A program made the position numbers and the translations under genes. From assembly GCF_000253155.1 (NCBI RefSeq), contig NC_015291.1, positions 336,001 through 400,000 on the forward strand: a DNA stretch of 64,000 nt, read 5' to 3'. Below, one piece after another: positions 18,401 to 27,700 of the stretch. Every line of letters begins with the position of its first letter. Positions within the stretch are counted from its first letter, which is position 1. The notes under the pieces were generated by a model. That model ran no database searches and was not told the DNA's origin. It saw only the letters and a program-made list of their open reading frames with translations. The stretch is from Streptococcus oralis Uo5 (GTDB taxonomy: Bacteria; Bacillota; Bacilli; Lactobacillales; Streptococcaceae).

Positions 18401-19317
18401 TAGAAGCTGCTCCTAAGAAAGTTCAGGACTTGTTGAAGAAAGCAAACATCACTGTTAAAGGTGCTTTCCAACTCTTCTCAGCTGATAATCCAGCCGAATT
18501 CTACAAGAATTATGTAGCAGCAGGAAAATCATTGCTAATCACAGATCCGATGACAGTTAAACCTGAATTTGGTCAAACGGGTGGTAAGTATGAAAACAAA
18601 GCCTACCAAATTGATTTTGGAAATGGCTATGCTACAGAAGTAGTTGTTAACAACGTACCGAAAATCACACCGAAAAAAGATGTGACAATCAGTATGGATC
18701 CAAGTAGTGACAATATTGATGGCCAAACAATTCCGTTGAACCAGTACTTCAATTATCGTTTGATTGGTGGTTTGATCCCGCAAAATCATTCTGAGGACTT
18801 GAATGACTATAGTTTTGTAGATGATTATGACCAAAAAGGTGATCAATACACTGGAAACTATAAAGTTCTTGCCAAGGTTGATATCCGATTGAAAGACGGT
18901 CGTGTTATCAAGGCAGGTACAGACTTAACAGCTGAAACACAGGTTGAACATGATCAAGATAAGGGAATGATTACAATTCGCTTCAAGGAAGAATTCCTTC
19001 AAGAGATTCAGTTGGATTCTCCATTCCAGGCTGAAACTTATATTCAAATGAAACGAATTGCTGTCGGAACCTTTGAAAATACCTATGTAAATACTGTGAA
19101 TAAAGTTGCTTACGCCTCAAACACAGTTCGTACGACAACGCCAGAACCTAAGAAACCAGAGGAGCCAACAACTCCTAATCCAAATCCAAAAGGTAACCCT
19201 ACTCTACCTCAAACAGGTACAAATGATTCAAGCTACATGCCGTATCTTGGTCTTGCAGCTTTAGTAGGAGTTTTAGGACTTGGTCAGTTGAAGCGTAAAG
19301 AAGACGAAAGCAAGTAA
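15412..19317 (+). CDS. Antigen I/II family LPXTG adhesin
   Basis: A 1301-aa surface adhesin with the full antigen I/II (Ssp/SpaP/Pas) layout. Signal peptide residues 1-39 end at VFA-DE. An alanine-rich helical repeat stalk covers about 130-325 (heptad-like [28 protein letters not shown]). A V-region lectin-like domain spans about 335-655 after [13 protein letters not shown]. The proline-rich stalk is about 660-745 and the C1-C3 isopeptide-type domains about 745-1240. LPQTG lies near 1265, then a hydrophobic helix and a KRKEDESK tail. At 1301 aa it is shorter than classic 1500-1600-aa members because both stalks are short. Such adhesins bind salivary glycoproteins, collagen and partner bacteria. 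It lies between pgk and an ArAE-like gene. Confidence 0.9.
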   Translation: MKNKKEVYGFRKSKVAKTLCGAVLGTALIAFADKAVFADEVTETTSTSTVEVATTGNPATNLPEAQGEMSQVAKESQAKAGSKDSALPVEVSSADLDKAVADAKSAGVKVVQDETKGKGTATTATENAQKQDEIKSDYAKQAEEVKKTTEAYKKEVAAHQAETDKVNAENKAADDKYQKDLKSHQEEVGKINTANATAKAEYEAKLAQYQKDLATVKKANEDSQQDYQNKLSAYQTELARVQKANAEAKEAYDKAVKENTAKNEALKAENEEIKQRNAAAKTDYEAKVAKYEADLAKYKKELAEYPAKLKAYEDEQAKIKAALVELEKNKDQDGYLSKPSAQSLVYDLESNAQLDLKTEGKLLTAAAVDEAFKKDTVQYGKKNLQLDNLNVKNLENGATTSSVELYGNIGDKSDWTTNVGNKTEVKWGSVLLERGQSVTATYTNLQNSYYNGKKISKIIYKYTVDPSSKFQNSSGKVWLGIFSDPTLGVFASAYTGDVEKGTSIFIKNEFTFYDENDQPINFDNALLSVASLNRENNSIEMAKDYTGNFIKISGSSVGEKDGKIYATETLNFKKDQGGSRWTMYPNGQPGSGWDSSDAPNSWYGAGAISMSGPTNHVTVGAISAILVVPSDPVMAVDTGKRPNIWYSLNGKIRAVNVPKITKEKPTPPVEPTAPQAPTYEVEKPLEPAPVAPSYENEPTPPVKTPDQPEPSKPEEPNYDPLPTPPVAPTPKQLPTPPAVPTVHFHYNRLFAQPQINKEIKNEDGVDIDRTLVAKQSVVKFELKTEALTAGRPKTTSFVLVDPLPTGYQFDLEATKAASKGFETSYDKASHTVTFKATEETLAAFNADLTKSFETLYPTVVGRVLNDGATYTNNFTLTVNDAYGVKSNIVRVTTPGKPNDPDNPNNNYIKPLKVNKNKQGVNIDGKEVLAGSTNYYELTWDLDQYKGDKSSKEAIQNGFYYVDDYPEEALTLQPELVKIRDLEGNLVSGISVQQYDSLEAAPKKVQDLLKKANITVKGAFQLFSADNPAEFYKNYVAAGKSLLITDPMTVKPEFGQTGGKYENKAYQIDFGNGYATEVVVNNVPKITPKKDVTISMDPSSDNIDGQTIPLNQYFNYRLIGGLIPQNHSEDLNDYSFVDDYDQKGDQYTGNYKVLAKVDIRLKDGRVIKAGTDLTAETQVEHDQDKGMITIRFKEEFLQEIQLDSPFQAETYIQMKRIAVGTFENTYVNTVNKVAYASNTVRTTTPEPKKPEEPTTPNPNPKGNPTLPQTGTNDSSYMPYLGLAALVGVLGLGQLKRKEDESK

Positions 19318-19335
19318 GCTCTGACAGTTAAATAG

Positions 19336-19363
19336 AAAAGAGGGACTCTGTTTCCTCTTTTTT
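19336..19363 (+). terminator. Terminator of the antigen I/II gene
   Basis: AAAAGAGG / CCTCTTTT stem with a 10-nt loop and T-run. Confidence 0.75.
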
Positions 19364-19450
19364 ATAGCCTTAAATTAAAAACGTTTCCTATTGATTTTCA
19401 CTCATAAAATCAACTAATTTATGTTAAAATGGTAGTAGAAAGTTGAGATT

Positions 19451-19978
19451 ATGAGTTATTTTAAAAAATATAAATTTGATAAGTCACAGTTCAAGCTTGG
19501 TATGCGAACCTTCAAAACAGGGATTGCCGTATTTATAGTTCTCTTGATTTTTGGTTTTTTTGGCTGGAAGGGACTTCAAATTGGAGCATTGACAGCGGTT
19601 TTCAGTTTACGAGAGAGCTTTGATAAGAGTGTCCATTTTGGAACTTCGCGTATCTTAGGAAATAGTATTGGCGGTTTTTACGCCCTTGTCTTTTTCCTCT
19701 TAAACACTTTATTTCATGGAGCCTTTTGGGTAACCTTACTAGTTGTTCCAATTTGCACCATGTTAACCATTATGACAAATGTTGCCATGAACAATAAGGC
19801 AGGAGTTATCGGTGGCGTAGCAGCTATGTTGATCATTACCCTATCAATACCGAGCGGAGAAACATTTTTGTACGTATTTGCACGTGTATTTGAAACATTT
19901 ATGGGAGTTTTTGTCGCAATCCTTGTAAATTATGATATTGAGCAACTGAAACTCTTTTGGGAGAAAAAAAGAAAATAA
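19451..19978 (+). CDS. Aromatic-acid-exporter-like (ArAE/FUSC type) small membrane protein
   Basis: A 175-aa membrane protein with about four hydrophobic segments (roughly residues 25-45, 75-93, 95-112, 120-160), resembling the half-size N-terminal domain of aromatic acid exporters (PF06081). GMRTFKTGIAVFIVLLIF at the start and QIGALTAVFSLRESF are typical. It lacks the soluble C-terminal half of full-length members. Preceded by an extended -10 (TG-T-TAAAAT at 19432-19440). The GlnR operator of the next operon begins directly at its stop codon. Substrate unknown. Confidence 0.75.
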   Translation: MSYFKKYKFDKSQFKLGMRTFKTGIAVFIVLLIFGFFGWKGLQIGALTAVFSLRESFDKSVHFGTSRILGNSIGGFYALVFFLLNTLFHGAFWVTLLVVPICTMLTIMTNVAMNNKAGVIGGVAAMLIITLSIPSGETFLYVFARVFETFMGVFVAILVNYDIEQLKLFWEKKRK

Positions 19979-20031
19979 TGTTACATTTTATGACATTATT
20001 CGTTGACGTTTGTCTTTTTTTAGACTATAAT
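19979..20031 (+). promoter_or_regulatory. GlnR box and promoter of glnRA
   Basis: TGTTA-N7-TGACA at 19979-19995 is a perfect GlnR operator (TGTNA-N7-TNACA). It is followed by TTGACG (20003-20008), 17 bp, and TATAAT (20026-20031). The operator starts one base after the stop codon of the upstream gene. Expected outcome: autorepression of glnRA by GlnR with feedback-inhibited glutamine synthetase. Confidence 0.93.
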
Positions 20032-20054
20032 AGACAGGAAGAAGGAAATTGTAA

Positions 20055-20411
20055 ATGAAGGAAAGAGAATTTCGCCGAAATATGGCAGTTTTTCCTATCG
20101 GCAGTGTTATGAAATTGACCGATCTCTCGGCGCGTCAGATTCGTTATTATGAAGATCAAGAGTTAATCAAACCTGATCGAAACGAAGGGAACCGTCGCAT
20201 GTATTCCTTGAATGACATGGATCGTCTGCTTGAAATCAAAGATTATATCTCTGAAGGTCATAATATTGCTGCGATTAAGAAAAAATATGCTGAACGCGAG
20301 GCGAAGTCCAAGAAAGCCGTGAGTCAGACGGAAGTGCGTCGTGCACTTCACAATGAACTCCTCCAGCAGGGGCGCTTTGCTTCAGTACGGTCACCCTTTG
20401 GTCGCGGTTAG
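20055..20411 (+). CDS. glnR: GlnR, MerR-family nitrogen regulator
   Basis: A 118-aa repressor of nitrogen genes. The MerR-type winged HTH at about residues 15-85 reads SVMKLTDLSARQIRYYEDQ and NRRMYSLNDMDRLLEI. The C-terminal tail, which in this family senses glutamine synthetase, ends GRFASVRSPFGRG. A perfect GlnR box lies in its own promoter, and glnA follows 36 bp downstream in the same operon. Confidence 0.97.
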   Translation: MKEREFRRNMAVFPIGSVMKLTDLSARQIRYYEDQELIKPDRNEGNRRMYSLNDMDRLLEIKDYISEGHNIAAIKKKYAEREAKSKKAVSQTEVRRALHNELLQQGRFASVRSPFGRG

Positions 20412-20447
20412 GCAATCGCAAGTAGTCATATATTAAGGAGAAAACCC

Positions 20448-21794
20448 ATGCCAATCACAGCTGCAGATATTCGTCGTGAAGTCAAGGAAAAAAATGTTAC
20501 CTTTATTCGTCTCATGTTTTCAGATATTCTGGGAACCATGAAAAACGTCGAAATTCCTGCTACAGATGAACAGTTAGATAAGGTCTTGTCAAATAAAGCC
20601 ATGTTTGATGGCTCTTCTATTGAAGGTTTTGTACGTATCAATGAATCAGATATGTACTTGTATCCAGACTTGGACACATGGACAGTCTTCCCTTGGGGAG
20701 ATGAAAATGGAAGTGTTGCAGGTCTGATCTGTGATGTCTATACAACAGAAGGCGAACCTTTTGCAGGTGATCCACGTGGCAACCTCAAGCGTGCACTTCG
20801 TCATATGGAAGAAGTAGGATTCAAATCCTTCAACCTTGGGCCAGAACCAGAATTCTTCCTCTTTAAGCTGGATGAAAATGGCGATCCAACTCTTGAGGTA
20901 AATGACAAGGGTGGCTACTTCGACTTGGCGCCTACAGACCTTGCGGACAACACACGTCGTGAAATCGTGAATGTCTTGACCAAAATGGGATTTGAAGTAG
21001 AAGCGAGTCACCACGAGGTTGCGGTTGGACAACATGAAATTGACTTCAAGTATGATGAAGTACTCCGTGCCTGTGACAAGATTCAAATCTTTAAACTCGT
21101 TGTTAAAACCATTGCTCGCAAACATGGCCTTTACGCAACCTTTATGGCTAAACCGAAATTTGGTATTGCTGGATCAGGTATGCACTGTAATATGTCCTTG
21201 TTTGATGCAGAAGGAAATAATGCCTTCTTTGATCCAAACGATCCAAAAGGAATGCAGTTGTCTGAAACGGCCTACCATTTCCTTGGCGGTTTGATCAAGC
21301 ATGCTTACAACTATACTGCTATCATGAACCCAACAGTTAACTCATACAAACGTTTGGTTCCAGGTTATGAAGCGCCTGTTTACATTGCTTGGGCTGGTCG
21401 TAACCGTTCGCCACTTGTACGCGTACCGGCTTCACGCGGTATGGGAACTCGTCTTGAGTTGCGTTCAGTGGACCCAATGGCAAACCCATATATCGCTATG
21501 GCTGTTCTTTTGGAAGTTGGTTTGCATGGTATTGAAAACAAAATCGAAGCACCAGCTCCGATCGAAGAAAATATCTACATCATGACAGCAGAAGAGCGTA
21601 AGGAAGCTGGAATCACTGATCTTCCATCAACTCTTCATAACGCCTTGAAAGCTTTGACTGAAGATGAAGTGGTTAAGGCTGCCCTAGGTGAACACATCTA
21701 CACTAGCTTCCTTGAAGCCAAACGTATTGAGTGGGCTAGCTATGCGACCTTCGTTTCACAATGGGAAGTTGATAATTATCTTGACTTATATTAA
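20448..21794 (+). CDS. glnA: Glutamine synthetase type I
   Basis: A 448-aa GSI-alpha enzyme that makes glutamine from glutamate, ammonia and ATP. Visible motifs: [10 protein letters not shown] (the latch loop), [49 protein letters not shown] and the NRSPLVRVP arginine region. No adenylylation-site signature is expected in this group; control is by GlnR and feedback inhibition. It shares the glnR promoter and ends at a terminator. Confidence 0.98.
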   Translation: MPITAADIRREVKEKNVTFIRLMFSDILGTMKNVEIPATDEQLDKVLSNKAMFDGSSIEGFVRINESDMYLYPDLDTWTVFPWGDENGSVAGLICDVYTTEGEPFAGDPRGNLKRALRHMEEVGFKSFNLGPEPEFFLFKLDENGDPTLEVNDKGGYFDLAPTDLADNTRREIVNVLTKMGFEVEASHHEVAVGQHEIDFKYDEVLRACDKIQIFKLVVKTIARKHGLYATFMAKPKFGIAGSGMHCNMSLFDAEGNNAFFDPNDPKGMQLSETAYHFLGGLIKHAYNYTAIMNPTVNSYKRLVPGYEAPVYIAWAGRNRSPLVRVPASRGMGTRLELRSVDPMANPYIAMAVLLEVGLHGIENKIEAPAPIEENIYIMTAEERKEAGITDLPSTLHNALKALTEDEVVKAALGEHIYTSFLEAKRIEWASYATFVSQWEVDNYLDLY

Positions 21795-21800
21795 GAATAT

Positions 21801-21832
21801 AAAAAAGATTGTCTGATTGGGCAATCTTTTTT
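21801..21832 (+). terminator. glnRA terminator
   Basis: AAAAAAGATTG / CAATCTTTTTT perfect 11-bp stem with a 10-nt loop. Confidence 0.9.
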
Positions 21833-21947
21833 ATTTTTTTTGCAAATTTTTAAATGTATTTTGATGCTGTTTTTAGTATAGGGAATATAGGTAATTTAAA
21901 TTCTTTAGCTTACTTAAAATTATGCATAGCAAATGGGAATATTCTGA

Positions 21948-22241
21948 TATACAGACGGAGTAGAAACAGGTCGTGTTGAGAAGTCCAACACAATCACCAC
22001 TCCAGCAGTAGATGAGATCGTTGAAGTAGGAACTAAGAAAGTAGCCTCTACAACAACCAACGATAATAAGAATGATACTGCAACAACAGGGAACCAAGCT
22101 GAAAGTACTAAGAAAGAAGAAACTGTAAGCCAAGATCAGAAAGTTCTACCAAGCACAGGTACAGCTTCTACCAGTCTTCTTTCAATGATTGGTTTATTTA
22201 TCGCCGGTCTAGTAGGTTTAGTCGTTCGTAAGAAGGACTAA
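21948..22241 (+). pseudogene. C-terminal remnant of an LPXTG surface protein
   Basis: A 97-codon open stretch without a start codon, entered directly after an in-frame TGA at 21945-21947. It encodes the end of a G5-like repeat (DGVETGRVEKSNTITTPAV, DEIVEVGTKK), a Thr/Asn/Lys-rich linker, LPSTG, a hydrophobic helix (SMIGLFIAGLVGLVV) and RKKD before TAA. This is exactly the tail of a sortase-anchored protein whose N-terminal part is gone. No promoter or SD is visible. It keeps its own strong terminator (22284-22319) and probably marks a deleted adhesin gene. Confidence 0.88.
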
Positions 22242-22283
22242 GGCTCTCGAATATACAAAAGTATCTTTTGTACGAGAAATACT

Positions 22284-22319
22284 AAAAAGAACCCAGAATC
22301 TATTCTTGGGTTCTTTTTT
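22284..22319 (+). terminator. Terminator of the lost LPXTG gene
   Basis: AAAAAGAACCCA / TGGGTTCTTTTT perfect arms. It is retained behind the pseudogene. Confidence 0.9.
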
Positions 22320-22600
22320 ATAAAAAATTAAATGTATTAATGTTTATGTGTGGCTTGAGTACGTTATGAAACTCATAGAGTGATAATAGGTTCAACTATA
22401 AAACAGCTATTTACATGGTGTAAATGCCTGTTCTGAAATTTTGATATTTTAATTATTCTCACGAAAATTGACAATCTGAAAATACAAAATAATAAATTTT
22501 TATCATAATCTACTTTTAATTACCCCCCTTTTGTGTTAAAATGAGATGAATATTTCTTTTGAAATGATTAAACAATCATTTTTAGTTTTGGAGGTACATT
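22320..22600. other. Intergenic DNA before the SHIRT adhesin, extended -10 promoter
   Basis: About 280 bp, AT-rich, no ORF. The only recognisable element is TG-T-TAAAAT at 22534-22542, an extended -10 about 60 bp before the start, and the SD TTGGAGG directly before ATG 22601. Confidence 0.55.
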
Positions 22601-25600
22601 ATGAAATGGAAATATCGCATGAGAATGCCTTTTTCTACTATTTTCAGTAGAAAAAAACAGGCTTTTCTCGGACTAGTCGTTTTACTTTTTTCTATTTTTC
22701 TTCTTCCGCTTCAATCTTATGCGGCTTTAGAAGAAATAAAAAATGGAACGGATATCTCAACCTTGGATATTCGTAAGTTTAATTTGAACATCAACAATTT
22801 TAGTGTTTTATCTAAATCACAGGCTGTTGATCAGTTTCATTTATCGAATCCCCACTATGAATATCTCTGGGGTGGTGCCTATCCAGGAGAGATGGAGAAC
22901 TTTACTCTTAAAGTAGATAAAAGTAAAAAACAGGATCAAGTTTTTGAAAATCCTCTTTCTCTAAAATTCACAAATATTGGGACAGTTAATGGTAAGCAAG
23001 TAGATGCTTATCTAAATTTCAATAAAGTAACCCTACACTATCTTAATACTGCTCAAGCAGAGTCTGAAATGAATAGTACTCAAAAATCTACGGTTGAATT
23101 TTTCTCAATTTCTGAATTATGGGAAAGTAGTGCTTTTGAAATTGGGAATGTTCCATACGTAGATGCGAACCATGATTACATCATGAATAAAGCATTTTGG
23201 ATTGATGCTGATGTAACAGCCGAGTTGAGTTATGCAGATGGTTCAGAGACAGATTTGAAGTTGGTCATGAAACCAACGGATATCGATGCAATGGATGCAA
23301 ACAACTTGAAGGAAACCTTCTATATTAAAGATTATCAAAATGATGTTAATCTTCGTCTGATGAACAATGCCAATGTTTTGAAACAGGAAGACCAAGGAGA
23401 ACGAACTGCTTGGATTGCGACTCAGATTACAAGTGGTAGCTATTCTGAGAACAATATCTCTGGTTTTGCCCTTCGATCGAATAGTAATAGGATGAATTTT
23501 GCTTATTCATCAACAGAGGTTGCTTCGGCCGTCTTTGGTCTCTATATTGAAAAACTTGATCCGAGCCCTGTTCTAGAAGTAGATCCTACAGAGATTCCAG
23601 CTAAAGAGGGGCAGGATGTAACTTATAAGGCCACCTTTAAAATTCCGGTTCCAGGTAAAGATCTTTTAGCAGCTCCATCATCTATTGAGATGGTTCAAAA
23701 TTTTGATGATCGCTTGGACTATAAAGAACTTAAAGTTGAATCAGGTGGGGTGACTCTGCAAGAAGGACGTGACTATACGATCGAGAAATCAGGTCAAACT
23801 GTTACTGTTAAAATGACACCTGAATACATAAAAGCAAATTCTTCTGCTGAAATTATTGTAACTTATAATACTACTACAAACAAAAAGGTAGAAGAAAAAG
23901 GTCCTGAAAAAATTAACAACACTGTAACCTTGCATGTTGATAACTTATCAGCTCCTTCTAATCAGGTGAGCACTGCTCTTCTTTACGAAAAACACCATGA
24001 ATTTGTCAGTGGAACTCCAGGTAAAGAGTTGCCACAAGAAGTGAAAGACTTGCTTCCAGCAACAGAAAAGAATTTACCTAATGGCAGTCAAGTAACGCCA
24101 ACGCAACCAAGTCAAACAGAAGTGAAGACAGCAGAAGGTACTTGGAGCTTCAAGTCCTATGACAAGTCATCAGAAACCATCAATGGAGCGGATGCCCACT
24201 TTATCGGTACTTGGGAATTCACCCCAGCTCCAACTTACAAGGCAACACATGAATTTGTCAGCGGAACTCCAGGAAAAGAGCTTCCAAAAGAAGTAAAAGA
24301 CTTGCTTCCAGCAGACCAAACAGACTTGAAAGACGGTAGTCAAACGACTCCGACACAACCAAGTCAAACAGAAGTGAAGACAGCAGAAGGTACCTGGAGC
24401 TTCAAGTCATACGATAAGACCTCTGACACCATTAATGGAGCGGATGCTCACTTCATCGGTACTTGGGAATTCACCCCAGCGCCAACCTACAAGGCGACAC
24501 ATGAATTTGTCAGCGGAACTCCAGGTAAAGAACTTCCACAAGAAGTGAAAGCCCTACTTCCAGCAGACCAAACAGACTTGAAAGACGGTAGCCAAGCAAC
24601 GCCAACGCAACCAAGTCAAACAGAAGTTAAGACAACTGAAGGCACATGGAGCTTTAAGTCCTATGACAAGGCATCAGAAACCATCAATGGAGCAGACGCC
24701 CACTTCATCGGTACTTGGGAATTCACCCCAGCGCCAACCTACAAGGCGACACATGAATTTGTCAGCGGAACTCCAGGTAAAGAACTTCCACAAGAAGTGA
24801 AAGCCCTACTTCCAGCAGACCAAACAGACTTGAAAGATAATGGTCAAGCAACACCAACGCAACCAAGTCAAACAGAAGTGAAGACAGCGGAAGGTACCTG
24901 GAGTTTCAAATCATACGATAAGACTTCAGAAACCATCAATGGAGCGGATGCCCACTTTGTCGGAACTTGGGAATTTACCCCAGCACCAAATAAAAATTCT
25001 GGAAATAAAGGCACATGGAGCTTCAAGTCCTACGACAATACATCAGAAACAATTAATGGATCAGATGTTAAGTTTGTAGGTACATGGGAATTTACAGCAA
25101 GCCCAGCTCCAACAGTGACTCATAAAGCAGTTCACGAATTTGTCAGTGGAACTCCAGGAAAAGAACTTCCGCAAGAAGTGAAATCCTTACTTCCATCAGA
25201 CCAAACAGACTTGAAAGACGGCAGCCAAGTAACGCCAACGCAACCAAGTCAAACGGAAGTGAAGACAGCAGAAGGCACATGGAGCTTCAAGTCCTACGAC
25301 AAGACATCGGAAACAATTAATGGATCAGATGTTAAGTTTGTAGGCACATGGGAATTCACCCCAGCGCCAACAGTGACTCATAAAGCAGTTCACGAGTTTG
25401 TCAGCGGAACTCCAGGCAAAGAACTTCCACAAGAAGTGAAATCCTTGCTTCCATCAGACCAAACAGACTTGAAGGACGGCAGCCAAGTAACGCCAACGCA
25501 ACCAAGTCAAACGGAAGTGAAGACAGCAGAAGGCACATGGAGCTTCAAGTCCTATGACAAAGCATCAGAAACCATCAATGGAGCGGATGCCCACTTCGTC

Positions 25601-25783
25601 GGTACTTGGGAATTTACTCCGGCACCAAATAAAAATTCTGGAAATAATAGCCAACCAGAAGAAGGAAGTAGTCAAACTAAGGGCTTGTTACCAAACACAG
25701 GCTCTGCAGTATCTGGTCTTCTTTCAATCATCGGTCTTGCCTTTGCAAGCCTAGCAGCTTTTGTTCTTCGTAAGAAAGACTAA
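22601..25783 (+). CDS. SHIRT-repeat LPXTG adhesin (Periscope-type)
   Basis: A 1060-aa wall-anchored protein. The signal peptide is about residues 1-42 (AFLGLVVLLFSIFLLPLQ core). Two N-terminal beta-rich adhesive domains (about 45-325 and 330-462) recall Sgo0707 of S. gordonii; the second has isopeptide-type VDPTEIPAKEGQDVTY. Then six complete, nearly identical 82-86-residue repeats plus one truncated repeat, all with HEFVSGTPGKELPQEVK and EGTWSFKSYDK.SETINGADA motifs, match the SHIRT domain that forms rigid stalks. A short NKNSGN linker precedes LLPNTG and the FVLRKKD tail. Length changes by repeat recombination are known for such Periscope proteins. Monocistronic; ligand unknown. Confidence 0.9.
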   Translation: MKWKYRMRMPFSTIFSRKKQAFLGLVVLLFSIFLLPLQSYAALEEIKNGTDISTLDIRKFNLNINNFSVLSKSQAVDQFHLSNPHYEYLWGGAYPGEMENFTLKVDKSKKQDQVFENPLSLKFTNIGTVNGKQVDAYLNFNKVTLHYLNTAQAESEMNSTQKSTVEFFSISELWESSAFEIGNVPYVDANHDYIMNKAFWIDADVTAELSYADGSETDLKLVMKPTDIDAMDANNLKETFYIKDYQNDVNLRLMNNANVLKQEDQGERTAWIATQITSGSYSENNISGFALRSNSNRMNFAYSSTEVASAVFGLYIEKLDPSPVLEVDPTEIPAKEGQDVTYKATFKIPVPGKDLLAAPSSIEMVQNFDDRLDYKELKVESGGVTLQEGRDYTIEKSGQTVTVKMTPEYIKANSSAEIIVTYNTTTNKKVEEKGPEKINNTVTLHVDNLSAPSNQVSTALLYEKHHEFVSGTPGKELPQEVKDLLPATEKNLPNGSQVTPTQPSQTEVKTAEGTWSFKSYDKSSETINGADAHFIGTWEFTPAPTYKATHEFVSGTPGKELPKEVKDLLPADQTDLKDGSQTTPTQPSQTEVKTAEGTWSFKSYDKTSDTINGADAHFIGTWEFTPAPTYKATHEFVSGTPGKELPQEVKALLPADQTDLKDGSQATPTQPSQTEVKTTEGTWSFKSYDKASETINGADAHFIGTWEFTPAPTYKATHEFVSGTPGKELPQEVKALLPADQTDLKDNGQATPTQPSQTEVKTAEGTWSFKSYDKTSETINGADAHFVGTWEFTPAPNKNSGNKGTWSFKSYDNTSETINGSDVKFVGTWEFTASPAPTVTHKAVHEFVSGTPGKELPQEVKSLLPSDQTDLKDGSQVTPTQPSQTEVKTAEGTWSFKSYDKTSETINGSDVKFVGTWEFTPAPTVTHKAVHEFVSGTPGKELPQEVKSLLPSDQTDLKDGSQVTPTQPSQTEVKTAEGTWSFKSYDKASETINGADAHFVGTWEFTPAPNKNSGNNSQPEEGSSQTKGLLPNTGSAVSGLLSIIGLAFASLAAFVLRKKD
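23990..25627 (+). repeat. SHIRT tandem repeat array
   Basis: Repeat starts: 23990, 24239, 24491, 24743, then a truncated unit at 25010-25123, then 25124 and 25382; units are 246-258 bp. The 24491 and 24743 units are almost identical in DNA. The first unit is the most divergent. The linker encoding NKNSGN appears at 24989-25009, inside the array, and again after it at 25628. Confidence 0.92.
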
Positions 25784-25831
25784 GCCATTCTTAGTAAATA
25801 AGAAATTGAATTCTTAATTCCTGAGTCTAAG

Positions 25832-25863
25832 AAGAGAGAACGAGAAATCGTTCTCTCTTTTTC
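25832..25863 (+). terminator. Terminator of the SHIRT adhesin gene
   Basis: AAGAGAGAACGA / TCGTTCTCTCTT stem with tetraloop and T-run. Confidence 0.92.
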
Positions 25864-25967
25864 GTTTTATACGCTTGCTTGATTTCTTATCTAATCTATG
25901 GTTTTTCAGACTTAAAAGGAAATACCAAGTAGATGAAAAGTAAGTTTCTAGGTCTTCAGACCGATTT

Positions 25968-25994
25968 TTAGCACTCTTGACAAAAGAGTGCTAA
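25968..25994 (+). promoter_or_regulatory. CIRCE operator 1 of hrcA
   Basis: TTAGCACTC-N9-GAGTGCTAA, a perfect CIRCE, upstream of the -35. HrcA binding site. Confidence 0.97.
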
Positions 25995-26011
25995 TTTTTT
26001 AAGTTTTTGTC

Positions 26012-26039
26012 TTGACATTCTCTTCTAAGGGTGTATAAT
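26012..26039 (+). promoter_or_regulatory. SigA promoter of the hrcA operon
   Basis: TTGACA (26012-26017), 16-bp spacer, TATAAT (26034-26039), placed between two CIRCE operators. Confidence 0.93.
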
Positions 26040-26050
26040 AGAATCATGAA

Positions 26051-26077
26051 TTAGCACTTGAATGTGTCGAGTGCTAA
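26051..26077 (+). promoter_or_regulatory. CIRCE operator 2 of hrcA
   Basis: TTAGCACTT-N9-GAGTGCTAA, one mismatch in the left arm, in the transcribed leader just before hrcA. Confidence 0.95.
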
Positions 26078-26103
26078 TCGATCTGACGGAGAGGAGTGGT
26101 GAG

Positions 26104-27138
26104 ATGGTTACAGAACGTCAACAGGATATTTTAAATCTGATTATTGACATCTTTACCAAAACACATGAACCTGTCGGATCCAAGGCGCTGCAAGAGTCTA
26201 TTAACTCTAGCAGTGCTACCATTCGTAATGACATGGCGGCTCTAGAGAAGCAGGGTTTGCTTGAGAAGGCTCATACCTCAAGCGGTCGGATGCCAAGTGT
26301 TGCTGGTTTTCAGTACTATGTGAAACACTCGCTGGCTTTTGACCGACTGGCTGAAAATGAGGTATACGAGATTGTCAAAGCCTTTGATCAGGAGTTCTTC
26401 AAATTGGAGGATATTCTGCAAGAAGCTGCTAATCTACTGACAGACCTGAGTGACTGCACGGTAGTAGCACTGGATGTTGAACCGAGCAAGCAACGGTTGA
26501 CAGCCTTTGATATTGTCGTTCTAGGACAACATACCGCTCTTGCAGTTTTCACCCTAGACGAGTCCCGAACGGTTACCAGTCAATTTCTGATTCCAAGGAA
26601 CTTCTTGCAGGAAGATTTGCTGAAACTGAAGAGCGTTATTCAGGAACGTTTCCTCGGTCATACAGTTTTAGATATTCACTACAAGATTCGGACAGAGATT
26701 CCGCAGATTATCCAGCGTTACTTCACAACTACGGACAATGTCATGGATCTCTTTGAACATATTTTTAAAGAAATGTTCAACGAAAACATTGTGGTGGCGG
26801 GCAAGGTCAATCTCTTGAATTTTGCCAATCTAGCAGCCTATCAGTTCTTTGACCAACCACAGAAAGTGGCTCTGGAGATTCGTGAGGGTCTGCATGAAGA
26901 TCAAATGCAAAATGTCCGTGTTGCGGACAGTCAAGAGTCTTGTCTAGCAGACCTAGCGGTGATTAGCAGTAAATTCCTCATTCCTTATCGGGGTTTTGGA
27001 ATTCTAGCGATTATCGGTCCGGTCAATCTGGATTACCAGCAATTGGTCAACCAAGTCAATGTGGTCAATCGTGTTTTGACAATGAAGTTGACAGATTTTT
27101 ACCGCTATCTCAGCAGTAATCATTACGAAGTAAATTAA
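26104..27138 (+). CDS. hrcA: Heat-inducible transcription repressor HrcA
   Basis: A 344-aa repressor that binds CIRCE and is kept active by GroEL. The N-terminal winged helix ([39 protein letters not shown]) is followed by the GAF-like dimerisation core ([26 protein letters not shown]). ATG 26104 is chosen because GGAGAGGAGTGGTG precedes it and the protein then starts like known HrcA; the frame is open 14 codons further up, overlapping CIRCE 2. First gene of hrcA-grpE-(membrane protein)-dnaK. Confidence 0.95.
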   Translation: MVTERQQDILNLIIDIFTKTHEPVGSKALQESINSSSATIRNDMAALEKQGLLEKAHTSSGRMPSVAGFQYYVKHSLAFDRLAENEVYEIVKAFDQEFFKLEDILQEAANLLTDLSDCTVVALDVEPSKQRLTAFDIVVLGQHTALAVFTLDESRTVTSQFLIPRNFLQEDLLKLKSVIQERFLGHTVLDIHYKIRTEIPQIIQRYFTTTDNVMDLFEHIFKEMFNENIVVAGKVNLLNFANLAAYQFFDQPQKVALEIREGLHEDQMQNVRVADSQESCLADLAVISSKFLIPYRGFGILAIIGPVNLDYQQLVNQVNVVNRVLTMKLTDFYRYLSSNHYEVN

Positions 27139-27164
27139 GATTGAAATCATTAAAGGAGGCGAAA

Positions 27165-27680
27165 ATGGCCCAAGATAAAAAGAACGAAGAAATGAAAGAA
27201 GAGGAAGTTGTTGAAACAGTAGAAGAAGCGACTCCTGAGAAGTCTGAGTTGGACTTGGCAAATGAACGTGCGGATGAGTTCGAAAACAAATACCTTCGCG
27301 CTCATGCAGAAATGCAAAATATTCAACGCCGTGCCAATGAAGAACGTCAAAACTTGCAACGTTATCGTAGCCAAGATCTGGCAAAAGCAATCTTACCATC
27401 GCTTGACAACTTAGAACGTGCACTAGCAGTTGAAGGTTTGACAGACGATGTGAAAAAAGGATTGGAGATGGTACAAGAGAGCTTGAATCACGCTTTGAAA
27501 GAAGAAGGAATCGAAGAAATCACAGCTGACGGCAAATTTGACCATAACTATCATATGGCCATCCAAACTCTCCCAGCAGACGATGAACACCCAGCAGACA
27601 CCATCGCTCAAGTCTTCCAAAAAGGCTACAAACTCCATGATCGCATCCTACGCCCAGCCATGGTAGTGGTTTATAATTAA
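27165..27680 (+). CDS. grpE: GrpE nucleotide exchange factor
   Basis: A 171-aa co-chaperone that releases ADP from DnaK. The acidic N-terminus is followed by a long coiled coil (about 40-90, [14 protein letters not shown]) and the C-terminal beta wing with [34 protein letters not shown]. Start at 27165 after AAAGGAGG; eight extra codons are open upstream. It lies 26 bp behind hrcA. Next in line is an unrelated small membrane-protein gene rather than dnaK. Confidence 0.95.
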   Translation: MAQDKKNEEMKEEEVVETVEEATPEKSELDLANERADEFENKYLRAHAEMQNIQRRANEERQNLQRYRSQDLAKAILPSLDNLERALAVEGLTDDVKKGLEMVQESLNHALKEEGIEEITADGKFDHNYHMAIQTLPADDEHPADTIAQVFQKGYKLHDRILRPAMVVVYN

Positions 27681-27700
27681 TAGAGAGGATTATTGATTGT

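Noticed and set aside
20646..21125. 159-aa reverse-strand frame inside glnA
   Set aside because: Antisense shadow of a conserved catalytic region, no start signals.
23990..25627. Regularly spaced direct repeats that might suggest a CRISPR-like or satellite array
   Set aside because: They are in-frame 82-86-codon protein repeats within one ORF, with no spacers and no cas genes nearby.
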